Numbered from the stretch's first letter, positions 6,511-13,049 are shown. The stretch: 20,964 bases of DNA from DASSWG01 sp041689995 (GCA_041689995.1 JBDNFD010000137.1:1-20964), one strand, 5' to 3'. Numbers and translations: made by a program. Notes: a model not told the origin generated them from the letters alone.

Positions 6511-7848
6511 TTGAAAAATAGCACAATATCCCGGCTTTCGCAGGAATTTAAACTCCCAAAAATGGGGGAAAGCATCACGGAAGGAACTATCATCAACTGG
6601 CTGATCGAAGAAGGTGGTTCTTTTGAAGAAGGCGATATTTTAGTGGAAGTCGGCACCGATAAAGTCGATAACGAAGTTCCCGCACCTTTTTCGGGAAAAA
6701 TGATCGAACATAAATATGCGCCAAAAGATATTGTAAAAATTGGGGAAACAATTGCTATTTTATCCCTTTCAGAATCTTCTGCTAAAGGAAAGGAGACTAA
6801 TTTGGTTCCAAAAGAAGCACCTGGTAAAAAAGCAGAAAAGCCTCAAAAAACTATTTCCCAAAAAGTTCGTCCCGAAATAAATTCCGCAAGTTCGGCCTAT
6901 CACATTCCTGCAAATCGATCGAATAAATTTTATTCTCCTTTGGTGGAAAAAATCGCGCGACAACATCATATCAGTTATGAAGAGCTTGCCCGAATTCCCG
7001 CTTCAGGAAAAGAGGGAAGGCTGCGGAAAAGTGATATTTTTAATTACTTAGAAGACGGAAGGCCAGCACAATTTGCCCAAAATTCCCGCGAAGGCGGGAA
7101 TCCCAATTTTCAGGTTCCCGATTTAAAATTCGACAAAGGAAAAGGAAAAATCGTGGAAATGGATCGGATGCGGCAAATGATCGCCGATCATATGGTTTTT
7201 TCCAAACATACTTCTCCTCACGTCACCGCTTATGTGGAAGCCGATATGACCAACCTGGCAAATTGGAGGAACGCACAAAAAGAAATATTTTTGAAAAAAC
7301 ACGGCGAAAAACTCACTTTCACACCACTTTTTGTGCAAGCCGTAGCAAAAGCAATTGCCGATTTCCCGATGATTAATTCCTCATTGGACGGAAAAAATAT
7401 TATTGTGAAAGAGGAAATTAATATTGGAATGGCAACGGCCTTGCCTAGTGGAAACTTGATTGTTCCCGTAGTAAAAAATGCAAATAAAAAAGATATGAAA
7501 ACCTTGGCGGCAGAAATCAATGAACTTGCCAGAAAGGCACGCGACAATAAGCTGAAAGCCGATGATACCAAGGGCGGCACTTTCACCATTTCCAACGTGG
7601 GTACTTTCGGGAGTTTAATGGGAACGCCGATTATCAACCAACCCGAAGCGGCGATTTTGGCGACGGGAATCATCAAGAAAAGAGCGGAGGTGATGGAATA
7701 TGAAGACGGCGATAAGATAGAAATCCGGCAGATGATGATGCTTTCTCTTTCCTTCGATCACCGTATTGTCAACGGATTTTTGGCAGGGAGTTTTTTGAAA
7801 AAAATTGCGGATTATCTTGAAGAAGATAAAGTTGGTGTAAAAATTTAA
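6511..7848 (+). CDS. 2-oxo acid dehydrogenase E2 (dihydrolipoamide acyltransferase)
   Basis: A 445-residue acyltransferase. The lipoyl domain covers about 12-87, with the lipoylated Lys51 in GTDKVDNE. The peripheral subunit-binding domain is at about 141-180 (SPLVEKIARQHHISYEEL, then GKEGRLRKSDIF). The catalytic domain is at about 212-445. The active-site motif reads DHRIVNG: His417 is present, but the usual Asp is Asn421. The start is a TTG at 6511, since no ATG occurs before the lipoyl domain; the first in-frame ATG would delete the first strand of that domain. Residues 6-11 and 190-197 are coded by palindromic repeats. It pairs with the E1 gene downstream; no E3 is in the window. Confidence 0.87.
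   Translation: MKNSTISRLSQEFKLPKMGESITEGTIINWLIEEGGSFEEGDILVEVGTDKVDNEVPAPFSGKMIEHKYAPKDIVKIGETIAILSLSESSAKGKETNLVPKEAPGKKAEKPQKTISQKVRPEINSASSAYHIPANRSNKFYSPLVEKIARQHHISYEELARIPASGKEGRLRKSDIFNYLEDGRPAQFAQNSREGGNPNFQVPDLKFDKGKGKIVEMDRMRQMIADHMVFSKHTSPHVTAYVEADMTNLANWRNAQKEIFLKKHGEKLTFTPLFVQAVAKAIADFPMINSSLDGKNIIVKEEINIGMATALPSGNLIVPVVKNANKKDMKTLAAEINELARKARDNKLKADDTKGGTFTISNVGTFGSLMGTPIINQPEAAILATGIIKKRAEVMEYEDGDKIEIRQMMMLSLSFDHRIVNGFLAGSFLKKIADYLEEDKVGVKI
6528..6547 (-). repeat. dispersed palindromic repeat, degenerate copy, right end of GIY-YIG cassette
   Basis: The sequence ATCCCGGCTTTCGCAGGAAT matches the reverse complement of the 6116 copy at 17 of 20 positions, including all of the outer 11 bases ATTCCTGCGAA. 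It lies inside the first codons of the E2 reading frame, where it appears to have displaced the original start codon. Confidence 0.75.
7082..7101 (+). repeat. palindromic repeat inserted in frame in the E2 linker
   Basis: The sequence ATTCCCGCGAAGGCGGGAAT is a perfect 8-bp stem with a GAAG loop, 18 of 20 bases like the 6116 copy. It is translated as part of QNSREGGNPN, between the subunit-binding domain and the catalytic domain of E2. A flexible linker is a place where such an insertion would be tolerated. Confidence 0.92.
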
Positions 7849-7854
7849 AAAATA

Positions 7855-7880
7855 TCTCGCAAAGGCGCAGAGACGCAAAG
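7855..7880. repeat. left 26-bp inverted repeat of the GxxExxY cassette
   Basis: It begins TCTCGCAAAGGCGCA and ends CGCAAAG. It matches the reverse complement of 8269-8294 at 24 of 26 positions. It starts six bases after the E2 stop codon and ends ten bases before the GxxExxY ATG. The repeat has internal structure built from the subunit GCAAAG(G/A)C. Confidence 0.93.
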
Positions 7881-7890
7881 AAATGGTGAT

Positions 7891-8268
7891 ATGGATGAAA
7901 ATCAACTTTCAAAAATAATTGTAAATACCGCTTATCAAATTCATACGCAATTGGGTCCGGGGCTTTTAGAGTCGGTTTATGAAAAAATTATGTATTATGA
8001 ACTCATAAAACAAGGCCTTGAAGTAAAATCACAAAAAGAAATTCCGGTAATATGGGATAATTTGAAAATGCCGATAGGATTTCGTGCTGATTTAATTGTA
8101 GAAAATAATGTTATAATCGAATTGAAATCTGTCGAAGCTGTTGCACCGGTGCACCTCAAGCAATTACTGACTTATTTAAAACTAACCAATTTAAAACTCG
8201 GGCTGTTGATAAATTTTAATGAGGCATTGATTAAAAATGGAATTAAAAGAATAGTAAATAACCTTTAA
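7891..8268 (+). CDS. GxxExxY family protein, PD-(D/E)xK nuclease-like
   Basis: A 125-residue protein with the family-defining motif GLLESVY (Gly24, Glu27, Tyr30) in LGPGLLESVYE. A later RADLIVENNVIIELK segment carries Asp67 and Glu77-x-Lys79, the arrangement of a PD-(D/E)xK nuclease core. Length is normal for the family. No biochemical role is established to my knowledge. The gene is bracketed by 26-bp inverted repeats; its TAA ends exactly one base before the right repeat begins, so the unit looks like a compact cassette inserted between the E2 and E1 genes. It reads in the same direction as the operon, so transcription can pass through it. Confidence 0.88.
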   Translation: MDENQLSKIIVNTAYQIHTQLGPGLLESVYEKIMYYELIKQGLEVKSQKEIPVIWDNLKMPIGFRADLIVENNVIIELKSVEAVAPVHLKQLLTYLKLTNLKLGLLINFNEALIKNGIKRIVNNL

Positions 8269-8294
8269 CTTTGCGCCTTTGCGCCTTTGCGAGA
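8269..8294. repeat. right 26-bp inverted repeat of the GxxExxY cassette
   Basis: It reads CTTTGCGCCTTTGCGCC followed by TTTGCGAGA. It starts directly after the GxxExxY stop codon and ends ten bases before the E1 ATG. A TTG in the E1 frame falls inside it at 8287, but that is not taken as the start. Confidence 0.93.
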
Positions 8295-8304
8295 AACAAA
8301 AACA

Positions 8305-10380
8305 ATGAATATCAAAATACATAAACAAAGCTTTAAACAAGCATTTCAAACTCTCTGCACCGCCAAAGCGATGACCGAATTGTACGAAGAAAACTTAAAA
8401 ATGGTTTCTAAGTACGTGCACGCTACTTCACGCGGGCATGAAGTTATACAAATTGCCGCAGGAATGCAATTGTTGCCACAAGATTATGCTTTTCCCTATT
8501 ATCGAGACGATTCCATTTTATTGTCAATCGGAATGAAACCCAAGGATTTAATGTTGCAATTAATGGCAAAAAAGGACGATCCATTTTCCGGCGGAAGAAG
8601 CTATTATTGCCACCCGAGTTTGCGTGATGCCGATAAACCTAAAATTCCGCACCAAAGTTCAGCCACCGGAATGCAAGTCATTCCCGGAACAGGTGCAGCG
8701 ATGGGTTTTTGGTATAAAGAGAGCTTCTCCAAAATTGAGGGCTTCGAAACTCCCCCTTTGGGGGAAAGGGGGCTTGTTCTTTGTAGTCTCGGCGATGCCT
8801 CCGTTACCGAAGGAGAAGTCTCTGAAGCTTTTCAAATGGCGGCCTTGAAACAATTACCCATTTTATATTTGGTGCAGGACAACGGCTGGGACATTTCCGC
8901 TAACGAAGCCGAAACCCGAGCGCAGAACGCATTTGAATTCGCAAAAGGATTTAAAGGTTTGGAGGCGGTTTCCATTGATGGAACGGATTTTATCGAAAGT
9001 TATGAAACCTTGAACAAAGTCATCGATACGATTCGAACCGAACGTCGTCCTTTTTTGGTGCACGCAAAAGTCCCGCTGCTGAACCACCACACTTCCGGCG
9101 TGCGAATGCAATGGTACCGCGATGATTTGGACGAAGCGAAATTGCGCGATCCGTATCCGAAAATGCGAAAACAATTGCTGGATAATGGGTTTTCGGAGGA
9201 AGAATTGAATAAAATCGAAGACACTGCGAAAAAGGAGGTGAAAAAAGATTTCAAAACAGCGCTAAAAGCAGAAGATCCGAAACCGGAAGATTTGTTCACT
9301 CATGATTTTGCGCCTACAGAGATCACCGAAGAATCCGGCGAACGTTCCCCAAAAGGTGCGGGAAAAGTGGTAATGGTCGATTGTGCCTTATTTGCCGTGG
9401 AAGAATTAATGAGAAAACACAAAGAATGTTTGTTGTATGGACAGGATGTCGGTGGGAGATTGGGAGGTGTTTTCCGTGAGGCAGCGACTTTAGCACAAAA
9501 ATTTGGCGATAACCGCGTTTTCAATACGCCGATCCAAGAAGCTTTTATTGTGGGTTCCACCGTTGGAATGTCAGCTGTTGGATTGAAACCGATTGTTGAG
9601 GTCCAATTTGCTGATTATATCTGGCCGGGATTGAATCAACTTTTTACCGAAGTGAGCCGAAGTTGCTATCTTTCAAACGGTAAATGGCCGGTTTCCATGA
9701 TATTACGTGTTCCCATTGGTGCTTATGGAAGTGGCGGTCCATATCATTCCTCTTCTGTGGAAAGCGTGGTGACGAACATCCGCGGATTGAAAATTGCCTA
9801 TCCGAGCAACGGAGCAGATTTGAAAGGCTTGTTGAAAGCCGCTTATTACGATCCGAACCCGGTGGTGATTTTTGAACATAAAGGATTGTACTGGAGTAAA
9901 GTTCCAGGAACTAAAGGCGCAACTTCCGTGGAACCGGCGGAAGATTATATTTTGCCCCTCGGTAAAGCTTGGGTCTTACAGGAAATTTGGAAACAAGAAG
10001 AAAAAGAAACCCTTTCCATCATCACATACGGAATGGGCGTGCACTGGGCGATGAATGCTTCCGAAGAACTCGGAATGCAAGACCAAATCGAAATTGTTGA
10101 TCTGCGGACACTTGCTCCTTTGGACGAAGAAGCCATTATGAAATCGGTGAAAAAATGTGGTAAATGTCTGGTCGTGACCGAAGAACCTTCCGATAATAGT
10201 TTTGCAAGAGCCTTGTCCGGAAAAATCCAAGAAAAATGTTTTCAATTTCTGGATGCTCCGGTGATGACGATCGGAAGTGAAAATATGCCAGCTATTCCAT
10301 TGAATTCAATTTTGGAACAAACGATGATCCCTTCCACCGAAAAAGTGAAAAAGAGAATTGAGGAGATTTTGGGGTATTAG
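8305..10380 (+). CDS. 2-oxo acid dehydrogenase E1, fused alpha and beta subunits
   Basis: A 691-residue thiamine-diphosphate enzyme from the ATG at 8305. The alpha half is about 1-335, with the cofactor motif GDASVTEGE ending in QDNGWD (residues about 163-195). The beta half is about 350-691, with LLYGQDVGGRLGGVFREA, TPIQEAFIVG and the C-terminal NMPAIPLNS. The fusion of E1 alpha and beta is common in Bacteroidota. It decarboxylates a 2-oxo acid and loads the acyl group on E2. The substrate is probably branched-chain or aromatic; the phenylacetyl-CoA genes upstream make phenylpyruvate a possibility. A G/C-tract sequence codes residues around 146-157 in a surface-loop position. The last 108 bases are duplicated at 11062. 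Confidence 0.88.
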   Translation: MNIKIHKQSFKQAFQTLCTAKAMTELYEENLKMVSKYVHATSRGHEVIQIAAGMQLLPQDYAFPYYRDDSILLSIGMKPKDLMLQLMAKKDDPFSGGRSYYCHPSLRDADKPKIPHQSSATGMQVIPGTGAAMGFWYKESFSKIEGFETPPLGERGLVLCSLGDASVTEGEVSEAFQMAALKQLPILYLVQDNGWDISANEAETRAQNAFEFAKGFKGLEAVSIDGTDFIESYETLNKVIDTIRTERRPFLVHAKVPLLNHHTSGVRMQWYRDDLDEAKLRDPYPKMRKQLLDNGFSEEELNKIEDTAKKEVKKDFKTALKAEDPKPEDLFTHDFAPTEITEESGERSPKGAGKVVMVDCALFAVEELMRKHKECLLYGQDVGGRLGGVFREAATLAQKFGDNRVFNTPIQEAFIVGSTVGMSAVGLKPIVEVQFADYIWPGLNQLFTEVSRSCYLSNGKWPVSMILRVPIGAYGSGGPYHSSSVESVVTNIRGLKIAYPSNGADLKGLLKAAYYDPNPVVIFEHKGLYWSKVPGTKGATSVEPAEDYILPLGKAWVLQEIWKQEEKETLSIITYGMGVHWAMNASEELGMQDQIEIVDLRTLAPLDEEAIMKSVKKCGKCLVVTEEPSDNSFARALSGKIQEKCFQFLDAPVMTIGSENMPAIPLNSILEQTMIPSTEKVKKRIEEILGY
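8751..8772. repeat. C5/G5/G5 palindrome-like tract inside E1
   Basis: Five C, three T, five G, three A, five G follow one another (8752-8772), so the C run can pair with either G run. The segment is read in frame as TPPLGERG within an E1 alpha loop just before the cofactor motif. Its composition stands out from the surrounding coding sequence and looks like a second type of in-frame repeat. Confidence 0.55.
10273..10380 (+). repeat. E1 3'-end duplication, copy A (in the intact gene)
   Basis: It covers the last 35 codons of E1 and the TAG stop. It matches 11062-11169 at 101 of 108 positions with no gap. The two copies lie 789 bases apart in the same orientation with the VapBC pair between them. 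Confidence 0.93.
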
Positions 10381-10389
10381 AAATCAATA

Positions 10390-10422
10390 TTGAATTTTTA
10401 AAAAAAAATAGTATACTTTTTG
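10390..10422 (+). promoter_or_regulatory. possible Bacteroidota-type promoter for the VapBC pair
   Basis: TTG at 10390-10392 is followed after 21 bases by TACTTTTTG at 10414-10422, close to the -33 TTG / -7 TAnnTTTG pattern but with one extra base in the box. It lies about 43 bases before the antitoxin ATG in an A/T-rich stretch. This is a weak match. Confidence 0.3.
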
Positions 10423-10464
10423 TGCTTAATTTTTCGTAAATTTAAATCCCTAAAATTAAAAAAA

Positions 10465-10680
10465 ATGCACATCGACTCGCTTAAGGTGGAATTGATAGAT
10501 TGGATTTCCAAAATCAACAATCCCAATTCCCTTCAAAAACTATTGAAGCTAAAGGAAAAATTGAAAATTCCTGAAAACAAGATTGGAACAAAAATATTTG
10601 GTTCCGGTAAGAATTTGATTGAATATGTTGCCGACGATTTCAACGAGCCTTTGGATGTGTTCAAAGCCTATAAAAAATGA
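10465..10680 (+). CDS. VapB-like antitoxin (DUF2281-like)
   Basis: A 71-residue protein from the ATG at 10465; a TTG 15 codons upstream lies in the promoter-like region and is not used. The C-terminal part, FGSGKNLIEYVADDFNEPLDVFKAYKK, resembles the tail of DUF2281-type antitoxins (FGxxKGLI...DDFDEPLEDF), which folds onto a PIN toxin. The N-terminal helices (WISKINNPNSLQKLLKLKEKL) would form the DNA-binding or dimer part. The stop overlaps the toxin start as ATGA. Family call is by tail pattern plus the partner gene. Confidence 0.75.
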   Translation: MHIDSLKVELIDWISKINNPNSLQKLLKLKEKLKIPENKIGTKIFGSGKNLIEYVADDFNEPLDVFKAYKK

Positions 10681-11045
10681 ATTTCCTGATCGACACTCAC
10701 ATATTGCTATGGTTCATGGTTGGCGATAGGAGAATTCACAAAAATATTCGCGCCATTGTAGAAAATGAAGCCAACAATATTTTTTTGAGCAATGCGAGCT
10801 TATGGGAAATGGCCATTAAAGCGAGTATTGGGAAATTAAAACTGAACAAAAGTTTAAATGAATTACAGATTTATATGGTTGAAAATCAGTTTCTTTTGCT
10901 GGAATTTGATTTTGAGGATTTGCAAACCCTTCAAACTTTGCCTTTCCACCATCAGGATCCGTTTGATCGGTTGATCATTGCTCAAGCCAAAACCAAATCT
11001 TTGCAGATTATTACCAATGATAAACAAGTGGAATCTTATTTTTGA
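10677..11045 (+). CDS. vapC: VapC-type PIN-domain ribonuclease toxin
   Basis: A 122-residue PIN domain. The acidic metal site is complete: Asp6 in LIDTHILLW, Glu44 in SLWEMAIK, Asp97 in DPFDRLIIAQA and Asp115 in ITNDK. These enzymes cleave tRNA or rRNA when not bound by their antitoxin. The four-base overlap with the antitoxin implies coupled translation. The gene stops 16 bases before the duplicated E1 3' end, so the toxin pair sits between two direct repeats of E1 coding sequence. It reads in the same direction as the operon. Confidence 0.9.
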   Translation: MNFLIDTHILLWFMVGDRRIHKNIRAIVENEANNIFLSNASLWEMAIKASIGKLKLNKSLNELQIYMVENQFLLLEFDFEDLQTLQTLPFHHQDPFDRLIIAQAKTKSLQIITNDKQVESYF

Positions 11046-11061
11046 AAATAAATCAAAGGAA

Positions 11062-11169
11062 GGAAGTGAAAATATGCCAGCCATTCCATTGAATTCAACT
11101 TTGGGACAAACGATGATCCCTTCCACCGAAAAAGTGAAAAAGAAAATTGAGGAGATTTTGGGATATTGA
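11062..11169 (+). pseudogene. E1 3'-end duplication, copy B (orphan fragment)
   Basis: It is a 108-base fragment equal to the last 35 codons and stop of E1, without a start codon or the rest of the gene. Seven bases differ from copy A. In protein terms Ile-to-Thr, Glu-to-Gly and Arg-to-Lys changes are seen, and the stop is TGA instead of TAG. A 63-codon open frame reads into it from the VapC region, but that is chance. It could be the original E1 end or a second copy. Confidence 0.93.
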
Positions 11170-11239
11170 GATTCTACGCCATGCGTGCTACCGCAAAATT
11201 TACTTATAGTAGAAAATTATAAATATCTTTTGGACTTAA

Positions 11240-12235
11240 TCAATTCCCCTTTATCCGCTGCCAAAGCTGACGCATCAACTTTTTGGCATCCCTACTTCCT
11301 TTAGGTTTTTCGGTGAAAGTCAATGCTTCATTTTGCTTTTTTATTTTATAGCTGAAAACAAAATTTGTTGCGGCAGAATCCAAACTTAAAGTTCCATACC
11401 GTAGGTCATTAAAATTAAGTTCCCCATTTTCTTCTGAAATCGTGTACCAACCGTTGGTTATTTTGATCATGCGTATTATTTTGCCTTTATTCCGCAAATT
11501 TCCAAGAAGATGATGATTCTTGGAATATTCCGCAAATGTGATAGGTTGCGTATCGAACAAGGAATAATATCCGATCAAAAACGAATTCGAAGTTTTTACA
11601 TTGGCCGACCATAAAACGCTGTTTAAAGCAGTGGGTTTGGTTTCCATTTCAGAATATGCGATTCCTTGTTTTTTTAAAGCTTCCTCAAATTTGAGATAGG
11701 TAATTCCTTTCAAAAAAATGGTCAGCAGCAGATAAGAACTGCTAATGATCAATCCCAACCGGTTGTATTTTTTTCTTTTCGGGGAAGATATCTTTTGGTT
11801 CATGGCCAAAATCACACCAATCATAAGAGGAAGGGTGTACAGCGGATCGATCACAAAAATATTTTTATAAGCCACTCGTAAATCGAACGGCCAAAACAGC
11901 TGCGTTCCCCAAGTTGTGTGCGCATCCAAGAGCGAATGGGTAACAAATCCGAAAAATAGCAACCAAGACCATTGTTTCCAATTAGCACTTTTTTCGTACA
12001 ACGAAACAAGATAACCCAGAACAGGCGCGAACAAAGCTGCGAACAAGAAAGAGTGCGTGAAACCGCGATGAATTTCCAGTGAGGTAACAACATCCGTAAA
12101 ATGACTTGCGAAGATATCCAAATCGGGAATAGTTCCTGCAATCGCTCCATAAAGCATTGCCTTGTTTCCGACTTTTCTCCCTAAAACGGCTTCCCCCACC
12201 GCCGCGCCGAGCACAATTTGTGTCAGTGAATCCAT
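11240..12235 (-). CDS. YbcI/DUF457-type membrane-bound metal-dependent hydrolase
   Basis: A 331-residue protein with several membrane segments in its N-terminal two thirds. Family motifs are MDSLTQIVLGAAVGE at the start, PDLD (37-40), HRGFTHS (56-62) and HSLLDAHTTWGT (100-111), which together hold the His and Asp residues expected to bind metal. The C-terminal third (from about 185) is soluble and predicted outside the bilayer. Members of this family are called hydrolases, but the substrate is not known. It lies convergent to the catabolic cluster, with its 3' end 70 bases after the duplicated E1 fragment. It is separated from the regulator gene upstream by 115 bases. Confidence 0.85.
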   Translation of the reverse strand: MDSLTQIVLGAAVGEAVLGRKVGNKAMLYGAIAGTIPDLDIFASHFTDVVTSLEIHRGFTHSFLFAALFAPVLGYLVSLYEKSANWKQWSWLLFFGFVTHSLLDAHTTWGTQLFWPFDLRVAYKNIFVIDPLYTLPLMIGVILAMNQKISSPKRKKYNRLGLIISSSYLLLTIFLKGITYLKFEEALKKQGIAYSEMETKPTALNSVLWSANVKTSNSFLIGYYSLFDTQPITFAEYSKNHHLLGNLRNKGKIIRMIKITNGWYTISEENGELNFNDLRYGTLSLDSAATNFVFSYKIKKQNEALTFTEKPKGSRDAKKLMRQLWQRIKGN

Positions 12236-12350
12236 TGGTATTTATTGCTGGTTGAACAACGTATTTGACCTTCTACCTTATACGCGAAAATAGGGAAAAG
12301 TTAATTGGCGAATAATTAGTAGCAAAAACCAAATAGGAGAGAACTCAAAG

Positions 12351-12934
12351 TTAGTAGTTAGTAGCTTTTATCCCATCTATCATAATTCTCGCCAATTCAT
12401 CTTTCAATTGAGCGGGGCTCAATGATTTTTTTTTGGCATACCACAGGTGAAGTGTTCGCAAGGTGCTAAGAATGGAGAACAATACTATTTCCGAATCGTG
12501 GTTTTTCAGTTCTCCTTTTTTTATTCCTTCCAAAATGATTTTATTGAATTTTGTTTCATAAGAATTTCGCATTTTTAGAAAATAGACAAGTTGCTTTTTT
12601 TCCAAATGCACCCAATCATTGTTCATGCAAGCCAAAAATCTGTTTTTTGAACCGTGATATCGACATGCATTTGAATGATTTTTTCCAGTTTTTTCACGGC
12701 GGAAAAAGATTTTGGATAAACCTCATTTATATGTTCCGTGAAATTTTCAGCAGTGGAAATCACGATCAGCGCCAATATTTCTTGTTTAGAATGGATGTGA
12801 TTATACAAACTGGCCGCTTTCATTCCTAGGTTTTCTGCTAAATCGCGCATACTTACCGCCCGATATCCTTTTTCTTTAAAAAGTTTCGCCGCCAAATGAA
12901 CAATTTCCTCTTTTCTATTTTTTTCTTGTAACAT
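12351..12934 (-). pseudogene. TetR/AcrR-family transcriptional regulator broken by a one-base frameshift
   Basis: Two overlapping frames together give one TetR protein of about 194 residues. The N-terminal frame (12623-12934, 103 residues) has the helix-turn-helix: MRDLAENLGMKAASLYNHIHSKQEIL at about 24-49. The C-terminal frame (12351-12635) gives the ligand-binding helices, beginning LACMNNDWVHLEKKQLVYFLKMRN. The frames join at a run of five A on the + strand (12634-12638); one more base would read KTDFLACMNNDW through without a break. It may be a true mutation, a phase-variable tract or a sequencing error. A TetR regulator near a phenylacetate cluster could control it, but the distance and opposite strand make this tentative. 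Confidence 0.8.
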
Positions 12935-12953
12935 AAATTTGATCCCAAAAAAT

Positions 12954-12986
12954 TTCCATAAAGCAAAGTTGAAGCTTTATATGGAA
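12954..12986. promoter_or_regulatory. dyad between tetR and folE, candidate TetR operator
   Basis: The left arm TTCCATAAAGC (12954-12964) and right arm GCTTTATATGGAA (12974-12986) are inverted copies, apart from a two-base TA insertion in the right arm, around a nine-base centre. It lies 20 bases upstream of the TetR start, where autoregulatory operators of this family are usually found. No binding evidence exists. Confidence 0.45.
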
Positions 12987-13049
12987 TAATTGGACATCAA
13001 AGTTTTGAATAATTTGAGTTCCTTCCACATAAAAGCACTAAAATCCATA

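Noticed and set aside
6511..7848. Selfish nuclease gene or intein inside E2
   Set aside because: The only foreign-looking parts are 20-bp palindromes; there is no intein splice motif or nuclease domain in the protein.
8287..8304. TTG start for E1 giving six more residues
   Set aside because: The TTG is inside the right inverted repeat of the GxxExxY cassette, and a good ATG lies at 8305.
10978..11169. 63-residue frame ending in an E1-like C-terminus, as a gene of its own
   Set aside because: The first half is vapC read in another frame; only the last part is the duplicated E1 end, which has no start.
12351..12635. Separate small gene downstream of the TetR N-terminal half
   Set aside because: Its sequence continues the TetR ligand-binding domain in a shifted frame, so it is the second half of one broken gene.
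12551..12829. 92-residue + strand frame over tetR
   Set aside because: It is antisense to the regulator and shows no protein family pattern.
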